Below, piece by piece: positions 19,425 to 28,016 of a DNA stretch of 64,000 nt. Numbering within the stretch: position 1 is the stretch's first letter; each line of letters opens with the position of its first letter. A program made the translations under genes and the position numbers. Source of the DNA: Microbulbifer agarilyticus (GTDB lineage: Bacteria > Pseudomonadota > Gammaproteobacteria > Pseudomonadales > Cellvibrionaceae); the NCBI RefSeq assembly GCF_019800665.1, contig NZ_JAHVKO010000002.1, positions 124,001-188,000 on the forward strand, in the 5' to 3' direction. Below the pieces are notes generated by a model. The model searched no databases and was not told the origin of the DNA. It was given only the letters and a program-made list of their open reading frames with translations.

Positions 19425-19629
19425 TCTTCTTCAGCTCGGGGTCTTGCGGATCTTCTCGACGCAGGAACCAGGCAAACAAGTCCTGATCCTGTTCATCCAG
19501 CAATTTGATATATCGCTGCTTATCGTCCTCAGAGAGGGTGTCATACACATTCTCCAGAAACGGCAGCAACACCAAATCCAGCTCTAACATGCCGCGACGG
19601 CTGGCCCAAAACAGGCGGTTGCGATCCAT
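19384..19629 (-). CDS. sdhE: FAD assembly factor SdhE
   Basis: 81-residue helical protein that promotes covalent flavinylation of SdhA and FrdA. The RGxxE motif is seen in SRRGMLELD, and the conserved LLPFLENVYDTLSEDDKQRY and DLFAWFLRREDP segments follow. It pairs with the overlapping ygfX gene downstream, the standard sdhE-ygfX unit, and is divergent from ygfZ. Confidence 0.94.
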   Translation of the reverse strand: MDRNRLFWASRRGMLELDLVLLPFLENVYDTLSEDDKQRYIKLLDEQDQDLFAWFLRREDPQDPELKKIVQIIRDNTGLQE

Positions 19630-19768
19630 ACTTCGTTCTCAAGCCACAATTCAAAGTGCGCGCAGTATAGCGGTAGTTGAAATCCAACCGCAAAACCCCC
19701 AATTATGAGATGCTCACGTTGCGCCGCGAAGGCGCACATATGTACATTTCTCAGGCAGCGAGTTCAGC

Positions 19769-20830
19769 ATGGATCAACAGCAGTGGCAGGATTTTCTCAG
19801 CACCCAGGGCGCCCTCTGGCGGGACGGATATGCCGAATTCGCCAACGATAAACCTGAGAGTAAGGGCGCACTGCGGCTCATCGACTTGAGCCCTCTGGGC
19901 GCCATTGCCATCAATGGCCCCGACAGCCAGAAATTCCTGCAGGGTCAGCTCACCTGCGACCTGGTCAACTTGCCCGACGGGCAGCTGACACTGGGCAGCC
20001 ACTGCAACCCCAAGGGTCGTATGATCAGCGCCTTCTTCGCACTGAAGCTCAGCCAGAGCGAGTTTGTATTACTGATGCCGCGCGATCTGGTAGCCACCGC
20101 CCTCGCCGCACTGAAGAAATATGCGGTTTTCTTCAAGACCGAGCTGAGTGATATCAGTGAAGAGCAGCGCTGGTTGGCCCTCTGTGGCCGCGACGCCTGC
20201 CAGGCAGCCAATAGCCTACTGGCGCTGTCGAATACACCCGACTCCGACCTGCTCCCTCACCAGTTGCGTCCCTTTGATCACAATGGGCACCCGGCGCTCG
20301 CAGCCGGCCTGAGTGAGCGCAATGTGGTTTTGCAGGTACCCGCGGAACAAGCAGCAGACATTTGGCAAAAACTTGCCAGCAATGGCGCCGAACCGGGAAG
20401 CTACCAGCAATGGCTACTGCAACTGATCGACAGCGGCGTGCCACTGGTCTATCACAGCACCAGCGAAGTATTTATCCCGCAGATGCTGAACCTGCATCTG
20501 CTGGACGCAGTCAGCTTCAAGAAGGGCTGCTACACCGGGCAGGAAGTGGTCGCGCGTATGCAGTATCTGGGGGCAACCAAGCGACGCATGTACCGCGCGC
20601 AAATTGACAGTGGCGAGCTGCCGGCACCCGGCGAAGAAATCTTTACTGCGGCGGGCGGATCCAGCATCGGCAATATTGTGCAGGCCAGCTCTCAGGGAGA
20701 CGATACGGCTCTACTGGCGGTGCTGACCAAGAGCAAAGTGGCCGATGGGGAAAGCCTGCAGTTGAAAGATGGACGAGTACTGGAGCTGCTTGAGCTGCCG
20801 TACGATGCGGATGCCGACCCCTTGGCGTGA
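19769..20830 (+). CDS. ygfZ: Folate-binding Fe-S assembly protein YgfZ
   Basis: GcvT-like tetrahydrofolate-binding protein needed for some Fe-S enzymes, including MiaB. The family signature K-G-C-Y-T-G-Q-E appears in FKKGCYTGQEVVARMQYLG, about 255 residues in; the N-terminal part carries LIDLSPLGAIAINGPDSQKFLQGQLTCD (quoted only as landmarks LSPLGAIAI and KFLQGQLTCD). 353 residues, a normal length. It is divergent from sdhE, a neighbourhood conserved in gammaproteobacteria. Confidence 0.93.
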   Translation: MDQQQWQDFLSTQGALWRDGYAEFANDKPESKGALRLIDLSPLGAIAINGPDSQKFLQGQLTCDLVNLPDGQLTLGSHCNPKGRMISAFFALKLSQSEFVLLMPRDLVATALAALKKYAVFFKTELSDISEEQRWLALCGRDACQAANSLLALSNTPDSDLLPHQLRPFDHNGHPALAAGLSERNVVLQVPAEQAADIWQKLASNGAEPGSYQQWLLQLIDSGVPLVYHSTSEVFIPQMLNLHLLDAVSFKKGCYTGQEVVARMQYLGATKRRMYRAQIDSGELPAPGEEIFTAAGGSSIGNIVQASSQGDDTALLAVLTKSKVADGESLQLKDGRVLELLELPYDADADPLA

Positions 20831-20837
20831 GCCGGAG

Positions 20838-20876
20838 CAAGCGGCTGTTTCAAGCAACTATTTCAAGCGGTTGTCT
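20838..20876. repeat. Three imperfect 13-base tandem repeats after ygfZ
   Basis: Units caagcggctgttt, caagcaactattt and caagcggttgtct follow each other without spacers just past the ygfZ stop. The first and third differ at two positions. No function is evident. Confidence 0.6.
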
Positions 20877-20887
20877 CAAATGCCTAG

Positions 20888-20916
20888 TCGATGAGCGGTA
20901 GCCTACCGCTCATCGA
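20888..20916. terminator. Long hairpin between convergent ygfZ and ung
   Basis: A 13-bp perfect stem (tcgatgagcggta / taccgctcatcga) with a three-base loop lies between the convergent ends of ygfZ and ung. It lacks a clear U tract on either side; a bidirectional terminator is the likeliest role. Confidence 0.45.
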
Positions 20917-20925
20917 GTGTAATGC

Positions 20926-21648
20926 TCAAATTTCTACCGCGACCCGCTGCAGCGCTTCTGCCGGTGGCAAGGACCAATCGATGGGCACGTCTCCCTGCTG
21001 CTGCAAATAGGCGTTGGCCTGAGAAAATGGGCGTGTACCAAAAAAGCCCCGGTGTGCTGACAGTGGCGATGGGTGTGGGCCGCGCAGCACCAAGTGGCGG
21101 CGGTCATCGATAAACCCACCTTTTTTCTGCGCGTAGCTACCCCACAAAATAAATACCAAACCATCGCGCTGCTCGGCAAGCGCGTGTACTGCCGCGTCGG
21201 TAAACTGTTCCCAACCGCGCCCCTGGTGTGCCCCCGCTTTGCTCTCCTCCACGGTCAGCGTGGCATTTAGCAACAAAACGCCCTGCTCCGCCCACGGCTG
21301 CAGGCAACCATGGTCAGGTGGTGCAATACCGAGATCCGACTCCATTTCTTTGTAAATATTTTTCAGCGATGGCGGGACCCGCACACCCGGCATAACCGAA
21401 AAACACAGGCCATGCGCCTGGCCCGCGCCGTGATAGGGATCCTGCCCGAGTATCACGACTTTCACCTGGTCGAAAGGCGTGGAATTGAAGGCATTGAAAA
21501 CCTGTGCGCTCGGCGGAAAGATCGATTTACCGGCCTGCTTTTCCTGCTGCAAAAATTTCCGCAGCTCGATCATATACGGCTGGCCAAATTGGGATTCCAA
21601 TACGGCGAACCAGGATGGGTGAATTTTGATACTTTCAGGAACCAGCAT
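20926..21648 (-). CDS. ung: Uracil-DNA glycosylase, family 1
   Basis: Removes uracil from DNA to start base-excision repair. The catalytic water-activating Asp is D70 in [15 protein letters not shown]; the minor-groove loop is [13 protein letters not shown]. 240 residues, normal. Its start overlaps the end of the upstream gene, another glycosylase-fold protein, by 14 bases, so the two are probably translated together. Confidence 0.97.
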   Translation of the reverse strand: MLVPESIKIHPSWFAVLESQFGQPYMIELRKFLQQEKQAGKSIFPPSAQVFNAFNSTPFDQVKVVILGQDPYHGAGQAHGLCFSVMPGVRVPPSLKNIYKEMESDLGIAPPDHGCLQPWAEQGVLLLNATLTVEESKAGAHQGRGWEQFTDAAVHALAEQRDGLVFILWGSYAQKKGGFIDDRRHLVLRGPHPSPLSAHRGFFGTRPFSQANAYLQQQGDVPIDWSLPPAEALQRVAVEI

Positions 21649-22240
21649 TATCGACCTTTAAAACCTGATGAACCCGCGCGCGTAACGCCGGTACTACCTC
21701 CTGATCGAACCAGGGGCGACGTTGCAACCACAGGGTATTCCTCGGGCTGGGATGGGGAAGCGGAAAAAAACCATGGGGCAGTGCATCGGCGTAATGCCGC
21801 ACATTTTCGGTAATGCTGCCATACCAGTGGGGCAGATAGAAGCGCTGGGCGTACTGCCCGATCAGCAACGTCAGTTGGATATTCGGCATCAATGCCAGCA
21901 GGCGACTGTGCCAGGTCGCAGCACACTCCGGCCGGGGAGGAAGATCGCCGCCCTTTCCGCGCCCCGGGTAGCAAAATCCCATGGGCACAATGGCGATGCG
22001 CGATGGGTCGTAAAAGCTCTCCCGGTCCAGCTGCAGCCAGTCTCGCAGGCGATCCCCGGAGGGATCATTCCAGGGTATACCGGTCTCGTGCACGCGGGTA
22101 CCGGGCGCTTGCCCGACAATCAGCAGTTGAGCCGACCTTGCCGCGCTCAGAACCGGCCGCGGCCCACGTGGCAAGTGCTCCTCACACAGCCGGCAAGCCC
22201 GCACATCGCTGAGTAATTGATCTAGCTTGGAAGTGGCCAA
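21635..22240 (-). CDS. Uracil-DNA glycosylase superfamily protein
   Basis: 201-residue protein with the UDG fold. Motif A-like [17 protein letters not shown] and motif B-like [16 protein letters not shown] are visible, with an N-terminal CRLCEEHLP. It has only this Cys pair, so the four-Cys Fe-S cluster of families 4/5 is absent. It resembles the COG1573-like uracil-DNA-glycosylase family proteins whose substrate is not established. The 14-base overlap with ung implies coupled expression and a shared repair role (inference). Confidence 0.8.
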   Translation of the reverse strand: MATSKLDQLLSDVRACRLCEEHLPRGPRPVLSAARSAQLLIVGQAPGTRVHETGIPWNDPSGDRLRDWLQLDRESFYDPSRIAIVPMGFCYPGRGKGGDLPPRPECAATWHSRLLALMPNIQLTLLIGQYAQRFYLPHWYGSITENVRHYADALPHGFFPLPHPSPRNTLWLQRRPWFDQEVVPALRARVHQVLKVDNAGS

Positions 22241-22293
22241 TGGGAACTTAGGTAATTGGGCGTTGAGATACTTGGGCGTTAAGGCATTCGCGC

Positions 22294-23298
22294 TTACCGC
22301 GTGCCATTGCGTGGAGAATCGCTGGCAAACTCGGGCATGGCCAGATGTAACATCAGGCCGCGGCGGTCTTCAGCGTCCGCAACACGCGCTACCCCATTGT
22401 TATCCAGCACCACAAAGATACCCTGCTGATTGATCGCCAGCCCCTCTCCTTTACCGAAGCGGGTATCCTGATACACGTACTTTGGCGCCTCCTCAATATC
22501 CCGGTAGTGCACGCACCATTCGGCACGCAAGCTGGTGAGCTCCCGCCGACACACGGCAAAGGCGTTACGCTCCAACGTGAACAGGCTGCCATCGTAGTAA
22601 GCCAGTGCGGTAACGTCTTCGGCCCGACCGCGGAAATCGAGACCCGCCACTTCGGGAAGCGAACGGAAGTCCTGCCCCACTTCCTCGTCGCGCTTCAGTC
22701 GCAGCAGGCCACGAGGTTCACGCTCAAGGGCGACCCAAAAATCGCCCTCTGCCTTAACAAGCCCTTCACTCTCGGCGTTAAAAATCTGCAGGTAACCGCG
22801 CGCACGTGCAGACTCAGACCAGCGCGGAGTCAGCCATTGCGCACGCTTTGCCGCAGAATCGAGCTGCGCGATACGATTGTGTCGCTCACTGAGCAGGTAT
22901 ACACCGGAGGCATCACAGGTGATGCCCTCAAAATCCATACTGAGTGGAGTGCTGACGTAGTGCAGCGCGCGCACTTTCAGCGGAACGGGCTGATCGTCCG
23001 GTAAACCCGGACGGGCAAACCGCGCTTTCGGCTCCAGGGTAACGCGCTCGGCACCCGCCTGGACTGGCAAGCGGTAGATTCTTTCCGAGGATTTGTCCGC
23101 AACCGCGAGCAACTCGCCGTCGCAAAAACTGAGGCCCGAGATATCCAGATCTTCACTGCCGTCAACCCACCAAGCGCCCAGCAGCTTCGCCGGCTGTACC
23201 GGTGCGCCATTGGCGTAAGCGCCGCTCCCAGCCAAGCTCAGGAAAATACCAATGCCCAGCCCGGTAACGCTTTGGCGCATGCAGTTAAAAATCTTCAA
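22294..23298 (-). CDS. Esterase-like activity of phytase family protein (exported)
   Basis: 334-residue protein with an N-terminal signal peptide (about 1-29, ending GAYA) and a run of beta-rich segments suggestive of a propeller: LDISGLSFCDGELLAVAD, SMDFEGITCDASGVYLLSE, NAESEGLV and GKGEGLAINQQGIFVVLDN. The E-G-[IL]-x landmarks (FEGIT, SEGLV, GEGLA) are typical of the esterase-like phytase domain family. A periplasmic role is likely, but the substrate is unknown. It stands alone between a glycosylase gene and yajQ, 34 bases upstream of the end of yajQ's neighbour region on the same strand. Confidence 0.65.
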   Translation of the reverse strand: MKIFNCMRQSVTGLGIGIFLSLAGSGAYANGAPVQPAKLLGAWWVDGSEDLDISGLSFCDGELLAVADKSSERIYRLPVQAGAERVTLEPKARFARPGLPDDQPVPLKVRALHYVSTPLSMDFEGITCDASGVYLLSERHNRIAQLDSAAKRAQWLTPRWSESARARGYLQIFNAESEGLVKAEGDFWVALEREPRGLLRLKRDEEVGQDFRSLPEVAGLDFRGRAEDVTALAYYDGSLFTLERNAFAVCRRELTSLRAEWCVHYRDIEEAPKYVYQDTRFGKGEGLAINQQGIFVVLDNNGVARVADAEDRRGLMLHLAMPEFASDSPRNGTR

Positions 23299-23332
23299 AG
23301 GTCCTTCCTCGGTAGATTCGTCAGGAATCGCG

Positions 23333-23815
23333 TTAATCCCGGAAGTTATTGAACTGCAGCGGCTGCTCCAGCTCCTTCCCCCGCAACATGGCGATCACCT
23401 GCTGCAGATCATCGCGCTTCTTGCCGGTGACACGTACCGAATCACCCTGAATCGCGGCCTGCACTTTCAGTTTTTCGTCTTTGATGATCTTAACAATCTT
23501 TTTTGACAGATCTTTGTCGAGACCATTTTTTAATGTAACGCCAATCTTGACCAGCTTGCCGGATTGTTCCTCTTCACCTACATCCATCGCCAGCGGGTCG
23601 ATATCGCACTTGATCAGTGCAGCCCGCAACATATCCACCATCTGGTTCACCTGCATATCGGATTCCGCATGCAAAGTCAGGGCAAACTCCTTCATCTCCA
23701 CCTGCGCATCCACACCCTTGAAGTCGAAACGATTGGTAATGGTGCGATTTACCTGATCCACAGCATTGGTCAGTTGGTGTTTATCGACTTCTGAAACAAT
23801 ATCGAAAGACGGCAT
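23333..23815 (-). CDS. yajQ: Nucleotide-binding protein YajQ
   Basis: 160-residue YajQ/DUF520 protein, two ferredoxin-like repeats. It starts MPSFDIVSEVDKHQLTNAVD and ends LEQPLQFNNFRD, both near-invariant. Members bind nucleotides; the Xanthomonas homologue binds cyclic di-GMP and affects transcription. The ATG at 23815 is chosen over a longer frame because it matches the family start and has GGAG seven bases upstream. It is downstream of yaeQ. Confidence 0.95.
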   Translation of the reverse strand: MPSFDIVSEVDKHQLTNAVDQVNRTITNRFDFKGVDAQVEMKEFALTLHAESDMQVNQMVDMLRAALIKCDIDPLAMDVGEEEQSGKLVKIGVTLKNGLDKDLSKKIVKIIKDEKLKVQAAIQGDSVRVTGKKRDDLQQVIAMLRGKELEQPLQFNNFRD

Positions 23816-23888
23816 TTTATTCTCCATTAACATGGCCAGTTCACGTGGCCCGCTCAAATGCCCCGCCCAATCGGCGGGATTAAAAATT

Positions 23889-24425
23889 CTATTTCCAGCG
23901 CTGCGGCTGAACCTCCACAGTCTGTGTGGCACTGGCCAGCCACAGCTGCCCATCCTGAATTGTCGCGGTCAACTCCATAGAACGCTCCGCCAGACCGGCG
24001 AGCACCGCACACTGCTCTGGAGGCAGGAAAAACACCTGCAGGTTATCAAACCGTGCAGTGGCCGCCTCCATCTTCTGCCACCAGACCGGTGCGGTACGCT
24101 GGCCATAGGCGTAGACCATGACCTGATCTGCGCGTCCACATGCCTTGCGCACCCGTTCTTCCGCTGGTACGCCCACTTCGATCCAGGTTTCAATTTCCCC
24201 GCTCAGATTGTGCTGCCAGACATCAGCCTCATCGTCACTGGAAAGTCCGCGGGTAAACTCCAGGGTTTCGCTGGCATTCAGTGCAAACGCCAGCAAGCGA
24301 ATCATCATGCGCTCGTCGGTCTCCGAGGGGTGTCGCGCCAGCGTCAGGCTGTGCTCCGCATAGTAATCCCGATCCATATCCGCGACCTGCAGTCGCGCTT
24401 TGAAAATGGTCGCTTTAAGTGCCAT
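23889..24425 (-). CDS. yaeQ: YaeQ family protein
   Basis: 178-residue cytoplasmic protein with the YaeQ hallmarks MALKATIFKA, the central DERMMIRLLAFAL and the segment VYAYGQRTAPVWW. The fold is related to PD-(D/E)XK nucleases; no activity is settled, although early work proposed a link to RfaH-like antitermination. It lies 73 bases upstream of yajQ on the same strand and is divergent from lemA. Confidence 0.9.
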   Translation of the reverse strand: MALKATIFKARLQVADMDRDYYAEHSLTLARHPSETDERMMIRLLAFALNASETLEFTRGLSSDDEADVWQHNLSGEIETWIEVGVPAEERVRKACGRADQVMVYAYGQRTAPVWWQKMEAATARFDNLQVFFLPPEQCAVLAGLAERSMELTATIQDGQLWLASATQTVEVQPQRWK

Positions 24426-24585
24426 TGCCTACTCTCTAACAGCTCTCTAAGGTGTTGTTACCGCTCCAACCGGAAAACTCTTGCCCGAAAATACCGGATT
24501 GAAGACTATTATTGTCTGGTTCGTAACCTATAAGACTGGGAACCAGAGGTCGGGGACCAGGGATCAGGGAAAAAGGACCGACAGC

Positions 24586-25227
24586 ATGAACGCTACTTTC
24601 AAACTTTCACGCCAGGGACACCACCAGCTCAGCAAGGGACGCGGATGGCATCTTGCCCTGATCGCAGTCATCGCCTTTGGGCTCAGTGGTTGCGGTATCA
24701 ACAACATTCCCAGCTTTGATGAAAATGTGAAAGCCACCTGGGCACAGGTACAGAATCAGTACCAGCGCCGCGCCGACCTGATTCCCAACCTGGTCAAAAC
24801 CGTCCAGGCCTATGCGGCGCATGAAAAAGAGACGCTGGAAGCCGTCACCGAGGCGCGGGCCAAGGTCAATTCCATGCAGGTTAACTCTGACATTATCAAC
24901 GACCCGGCGAAACTCCAGCAATTCGAAGCCGCCCAGTCTCAACTGAGCAGCGCCCTATCCCGCCTGATGGTAGTCGTTGAACGCTACCCGGATCTCAAGG
25001 CCAACCAGAATTTCCTGGCACTGCAATCCCAGCTGGAAGGCACCGAAAATCGCATCAGTGTCGCCCGCCGCGATTATATCGCTGCGGTAGAACGCTACAA
25101 CCGTGAGATTCGCACCTTCCCCGGCAGAATCTGGCACACCGTGCTTTATAGCGATATGCCGCTGCGCGACACCTTCCACGCCACCTCTGAAGACGCTGAA
25201 AAGGCTCCGGAAGTCGACTTCCAATAA
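24586..25227 (+). CDS. lemA: LemA family lipoprotein
   Basis: 213-residue LemA protein. The N-terminal membrane segment ends in a lipobox-like LSGC; the conserved core has NQYQRRADLIPNLVKTVQAY and helical repeats to IRTFPGRIW. The ATG at 24586 is used because the upstream extension from a TTG has no family match. It heads a + strand cluster with two TPM-domain genes, the recurring lemA-TPM arrangement of gammaproteobacteria; role in the envelope unknown. Confidence 0.92.
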   Translation: MNATFKLSRQGHHQLSKGRGWHLALIAVIAFGLSGCGINNIPSFDENVKATWAQVQNQYQRRADLIPNLVKTVQAYAAHEKETLEAVTEARAKVNSMQVNSDIINDPAKLQQFEAAQSQLSSALSRLMVVVERYPDLKANQNFLALQSQLEGTENRISVARRDYIAAVERYNREIRTFPGRIWHTVLYSDMPLRDTFHATSEDAEKAPEVDFQ

Positions 25228-25263
25228 CGCACTTCGACTAACCTCGTGGCGGAATCAAGCACA

Positions 25264-26016
25264 ATGACGATCCGGCGGATCGCCCTGTTTCTAATACTGT
25301 TGCCCGGTGCCTTGTGGGCAACGGCGGCATTGGCGGACATCCAGTTTCCGACGCTGTCCGGCCGTGTCGTTGATAATGCCAACCTGCTCAGCCAAAGCAC
25401 GCGCTACCAACTATCGGAGCTCCTCCAGCAACAGGAAAAGATCAGTAGCAACCAAATTGTGGTGGTTACCCTGCCCGACCTGCAGGGACAGACCATCGAG
25501 GAGTATGGCTACCAGCTTGGTCGCCACTGGAAGATCGGGCAGAAAGGCAAAGATAACGGCGTACTACTGATTGTTGCCCCGCAGGATCGCCAGGTTCGCA
25601 TTGAGGTCGGGTATGGTCTGGAGGGTGCGTTAACCGATGCGATTTCCTCCAACATCATTCACACCAAAATATTGCCAGAGTTTCGCATCGGCAACTTTGA
25701 TGGCGGCGTTACCGCCGGCGTCGAGTCGATTATTGCCGCCACCCAAAACGAGTATGTGCCGGAAACCACCGATAGTGACGATAACCGCCAACTGGCATTG
25801 CTGGTGGGTATCTTCCTGCTGTTCGTGATGCTGCAGATTTTTGGCGCCTCGGTTCTGGGAGCGCCTGCCGGCAGCACTGGTTATCGCCGCGGCCGCTACG
25901 GTGGCTATTACGGCGGCGGAGGCTTTGGCGGCGGTTATGGTGGCGGCGGCTTTGGCGGTGGATTTGGTGGCGGAGGCGGTGGCTTTGGTGGCGGTGGCGC
26001 CTCTGGTGGCTGGTAA
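25264..26016 (+). CDS. TPM-domain protein, YgcG type
   Basis: 250-residue membrane protein with a signal peptide (ending ALADIQFP), a periplasmic TPM domain (VVDNANLLSQ, QIVVVTLPDLQGQTIEEYGYQL, KDNGVLLIVAPQDRQVRIEVGYGLEG), one membrane helix (LLVGIFLLFVMLQIFGASVLG) and a C-terminal tail made of GGGFGGG repeats ending SGGW. TPM domains occur in the photosystem-II assembly factor Psb32; bacterial roles are unclear. The ATG is chosen over a GTG 18 bases upstream by signal-peptide length. It follows lemA by 36 bases. Confidence 0.88.
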   Translation: MTIRRIALFLILLPGALWATAALADIQFPTLSGRVVDNANLLSQSTRYQLSELLQQQEKISSNQIVVVTLPDLQGQTIEEYGYQLGRHWKIGQKGKDNGVLLIVAPQDRQVRIEVGYGLEGALTDAISSNIIHTKILPEFRIGNFDGGVTAGVESIIAATQNEYVPETTDSDDNRQLALLVGIFLLFVMLQIFGASVLGAPAGSTGYRRGRYGGYYGGGGFGGGYGGGGFGGGFGGGGGGFGGGGASGGW

Positions 26017-26071
26017 CTCTGATGGCTCGAAACCCTGGTAGCTGATATCAAGGCCCTTGCGGTTGAAAATA

Positions 26072-26683
26072 ATGATGCTAAACGCAAACGAAAAACGCAC
26101 TCTCTCCGAAACCATCAAAGAGGTGGAATCGAAAACCGATGCCGAAGTGGTAACGGTATTGGCCGGCCAATCCGACAACTACCTGTATATATCTACCCTT
26201 TGGGCCGCTTTCATCGCGCTATTGATGGCGCCGCTGATGCAATTTTTACCCTGGTGGATCGAATACCAGCAGGCATTCACCCTGCAGTGGATTCTGTTTA
26301 TTGTACTCGCCGTGCTGTTTCGCTGGCGGCCGCTGACCATGTGGCTGGTTCCGAAAAAAATCAAATACTGGCGCGCCGCCAATCTCGCACGCAGACAATT
26401 CCTTGAACACGAACTGCACAGTACCAAGGACCGCCTCGGCTTATTGATCTTTGTCTCTCAGGCCGAACATTATGTCGAAATACTCGCCGACCGCGGTCTC
26501 GCAGAGCAAATCACCAATGAAGCCTGGCAGGATATTGTCGAGAATTTTATTCGCGAAGTGCGGAAGGGAAAAACCGGTGAGGCCTTTGTGCACTGTGTTG
26601 AGAAGTGTGGCGAGCTGCTCGAAGAAGCTGCACCCGCCACCGTCATCAAGAACGAACTGCCCAATCATCTAGTCGTTCTATAA
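26072..26683 (+). CDS. TPM-domain protein, second copy
   Basis: 203-residue companion of the preceding gene. The TPM domain is split around two membrane helices: LSETIKEVESKTDAEVVTVLAGQSD, then LWAAFIALLMAPLMQFLPWW and LQWILFIVLAVLF, followed by RLGLLIFVSQAEHYVEILADRGLA (landmarks quoted in part). It lacks a signal peptide and the Gly tail. The lemA-TPM-TPM trio is a known conserved cluster; function unknown. Two adjacent ATGs (26072, 26075) are possible starts. Confidence 0.85.
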   Translation: MMLNANEKRTLSETIKEVESKTDAEVVTVLAGQSDNYLYISTLWAAFIALLMAPLMQFLPWWIEYQQAFTLQWILFIVLAVLFRWRPLTMWLVPKKIKYWRAANLARRQFLEHELHSTKDRLGLLIFVSQAEHYVEILADRGLAEQITNEAWQDIVENFIREVRKGKTGEAFVHCVEKCGELLEEAAPATVIKNELPNHLVVL

Positions 26684-26735
26684 TTTACCGCAGCTTTCCC
26701 TTTTCCGACCGCGATAAAAGCTTATAGGTGGTCCA

Positions 26736-27629
26736 ATGCTGCGCGCCCTGCCCAATATTCCTCCCCAGATTCTTAAATACCGAATCCCCATAGGTATTGG
26801 ATTGCTGGTAGTGATCGGCACTGCAATGGCTTTCCTTGGTGAACCTGGCGTACAAGCGAAAGGGTCGGTGACGTCGCCCTCACTATTTACTTCTCCGGAG
26901 CCAGGCAAATCCAGCCTTGAGGCGCGCCTTGCTTCGGTAGAGAAGACCCTCGACCAGACCTTGAAAATCCAGGGACAACTACTGGAACTGGTGAGCGAAC
27001 TGAGCGCGAAGGTAGCGCCAGAATCCGAAGCGCCGCAAAGACGCCGCTCCAGTATGTCCATGGCGCAATCGCCGGCGGAAATCCCACAAGTGAATGGAAA
27101 CCGGCAGAGGACTGAAAATCGCTTCAGTCGCCAGCGGGACAATCAAGTAAAGCGTCTGATCGATGCCGGTTTCACCCCTGAACGTGCCGTATTAATCATT
27201 GATAGGCAGGAGCGCCTGCAGTACGAACAGATGCAGTACAGTTACGAATATCACCATATGAAAGACAAACGCTCGGAACGCGCGCTGGCATTGCAGCAAA
27301 AAATCCAGACCTACAGCAATCCTCGACGTGTATTTGAGCAGGAGCTGAATCCGGCGGAGTTCGAACAATACCTCAATGCATTTGGCGGGCGCACCGAGAT
27401 GGAAATCGGCAGCATCATAGAGTCTGCACCGGCCTATGATGCCGGGCTAAGAGCCGGCGACAAAATCATTCGCTACAACAATCAGCGCGTATTCCATATG
27501 GGGGACCTGCGCACCCAGGTTTATCAGGCAAAGCCCGGCTCTTCCGTTGAAGTGGAAATTCAGCGACAGGGAAGCTCCTCCACAGAAACCATCTATCTGC
27601 CTGCCGGACCGCTGGGTATCCGCGGTTAA
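26736..27629 (+). CDS. Membrane-tethered PDZ-domain protein
   Basis: 297 residues: one membrane segment near residues 18-36 (IPIGIGLLVVIGTAMAFLG), a Ser/Pro linker, a coiled coil (LEARLASVEKTLDQTLKIQGQLLELV), a second helical part rich in Arg/Gln/Glu and a C-terminal PDZ domain (IGSIIESAPAYDAGLRAGDKIIRYNNQ). There is no protease domain. The protein would face the periplasm and could be a scaffold or adaptor. It is 53 bases after the second TPM gene, so it may belong to the lemA cluster. I do not recognise a named family. Confidence 0.7.
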   Translation: MLRALPNIPPQILKYRIPIGIGLLVVIGTAMAFLGEPGVQAKGSVTSPSLFTSPEPGKSSLEARLASVEKTLDQTLKIQGQLLELVSELSAKVAPESEAPQRRRSSMSMAQSPAEIPQVNGNRQRTENRFSRQRDNQVKRLIDAGFTPERAVLIIDRQERLQYEQMQYSYEYHHMKDKRSERALALQQKIQTYSNPRRVFEQELNPAEFEQYLNAFGGRTEMEIGSIIESAPAYDAGLRAGDKIIRYNNQRVFHMGDLRTQVYQAKPGSSVEVEIQRQGSSSTETIYLPAGPLGIRG

Positions 27630-28016
27630 CGGCAAACGACACCAAGCCGCCTGTTCCGCGATTGATTGATAACAACAACGTCCTAAACCGCGATTCTGGC
27701 GCTGACGGCAAATAATTTTGGTCGCAGGCACACAAGCGCTCATTTCAGCATATGCAAAAAATGAAAATCCCCCTGAACCTGCGCTAAGGGCGATTACCCT
27801 ATGGCAGGTGACTCTTGAGGGGCATAGGCGGAATAACTTTAACGCAAACAACACCGAAAAGAGGCAGATCTAACATTCGGTCAATGAAAGGGTTGCTTGA
27901 TTTTCTGCCTTTCAACCATTCAAACCCAGCCAACTGACGGTAAGCCGGTCATGAATTGGAATAACAGAGTAACTAAAGGCGAAGGGAACCTCCTTGATAA
28001 TCACTCCATCTCTGCA
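27630..28016. other. AT-richer intergenic stretch before the 28-kb accessory pair
   Basis: 387 bases (267 if the following gene begins at a TTG at 27897) without a supported gene. It contains only an 11-codon frame at about 27751 and a possible small stem near 27778-27815 (cctgcgctaag / ccctatggcagg). No riboswitch consensus (cobalamin or NiCo type) could be recognised. Confidence 0.4.

Noticed and set aside
25880..26015. CRISPR-like or satellite repeat
   Set aside because: The repeats are codons of a Gly/Phe-rich protein tail in the TPM gene, not spaced identical units.
27751..27786. 11-codon ATG frame (MQKMKIPLNLR) before the 28-kb pair
   Set aside because: Too short to judge, no clear ribosome site, no repeat of the amino acid expected for an attenuator.
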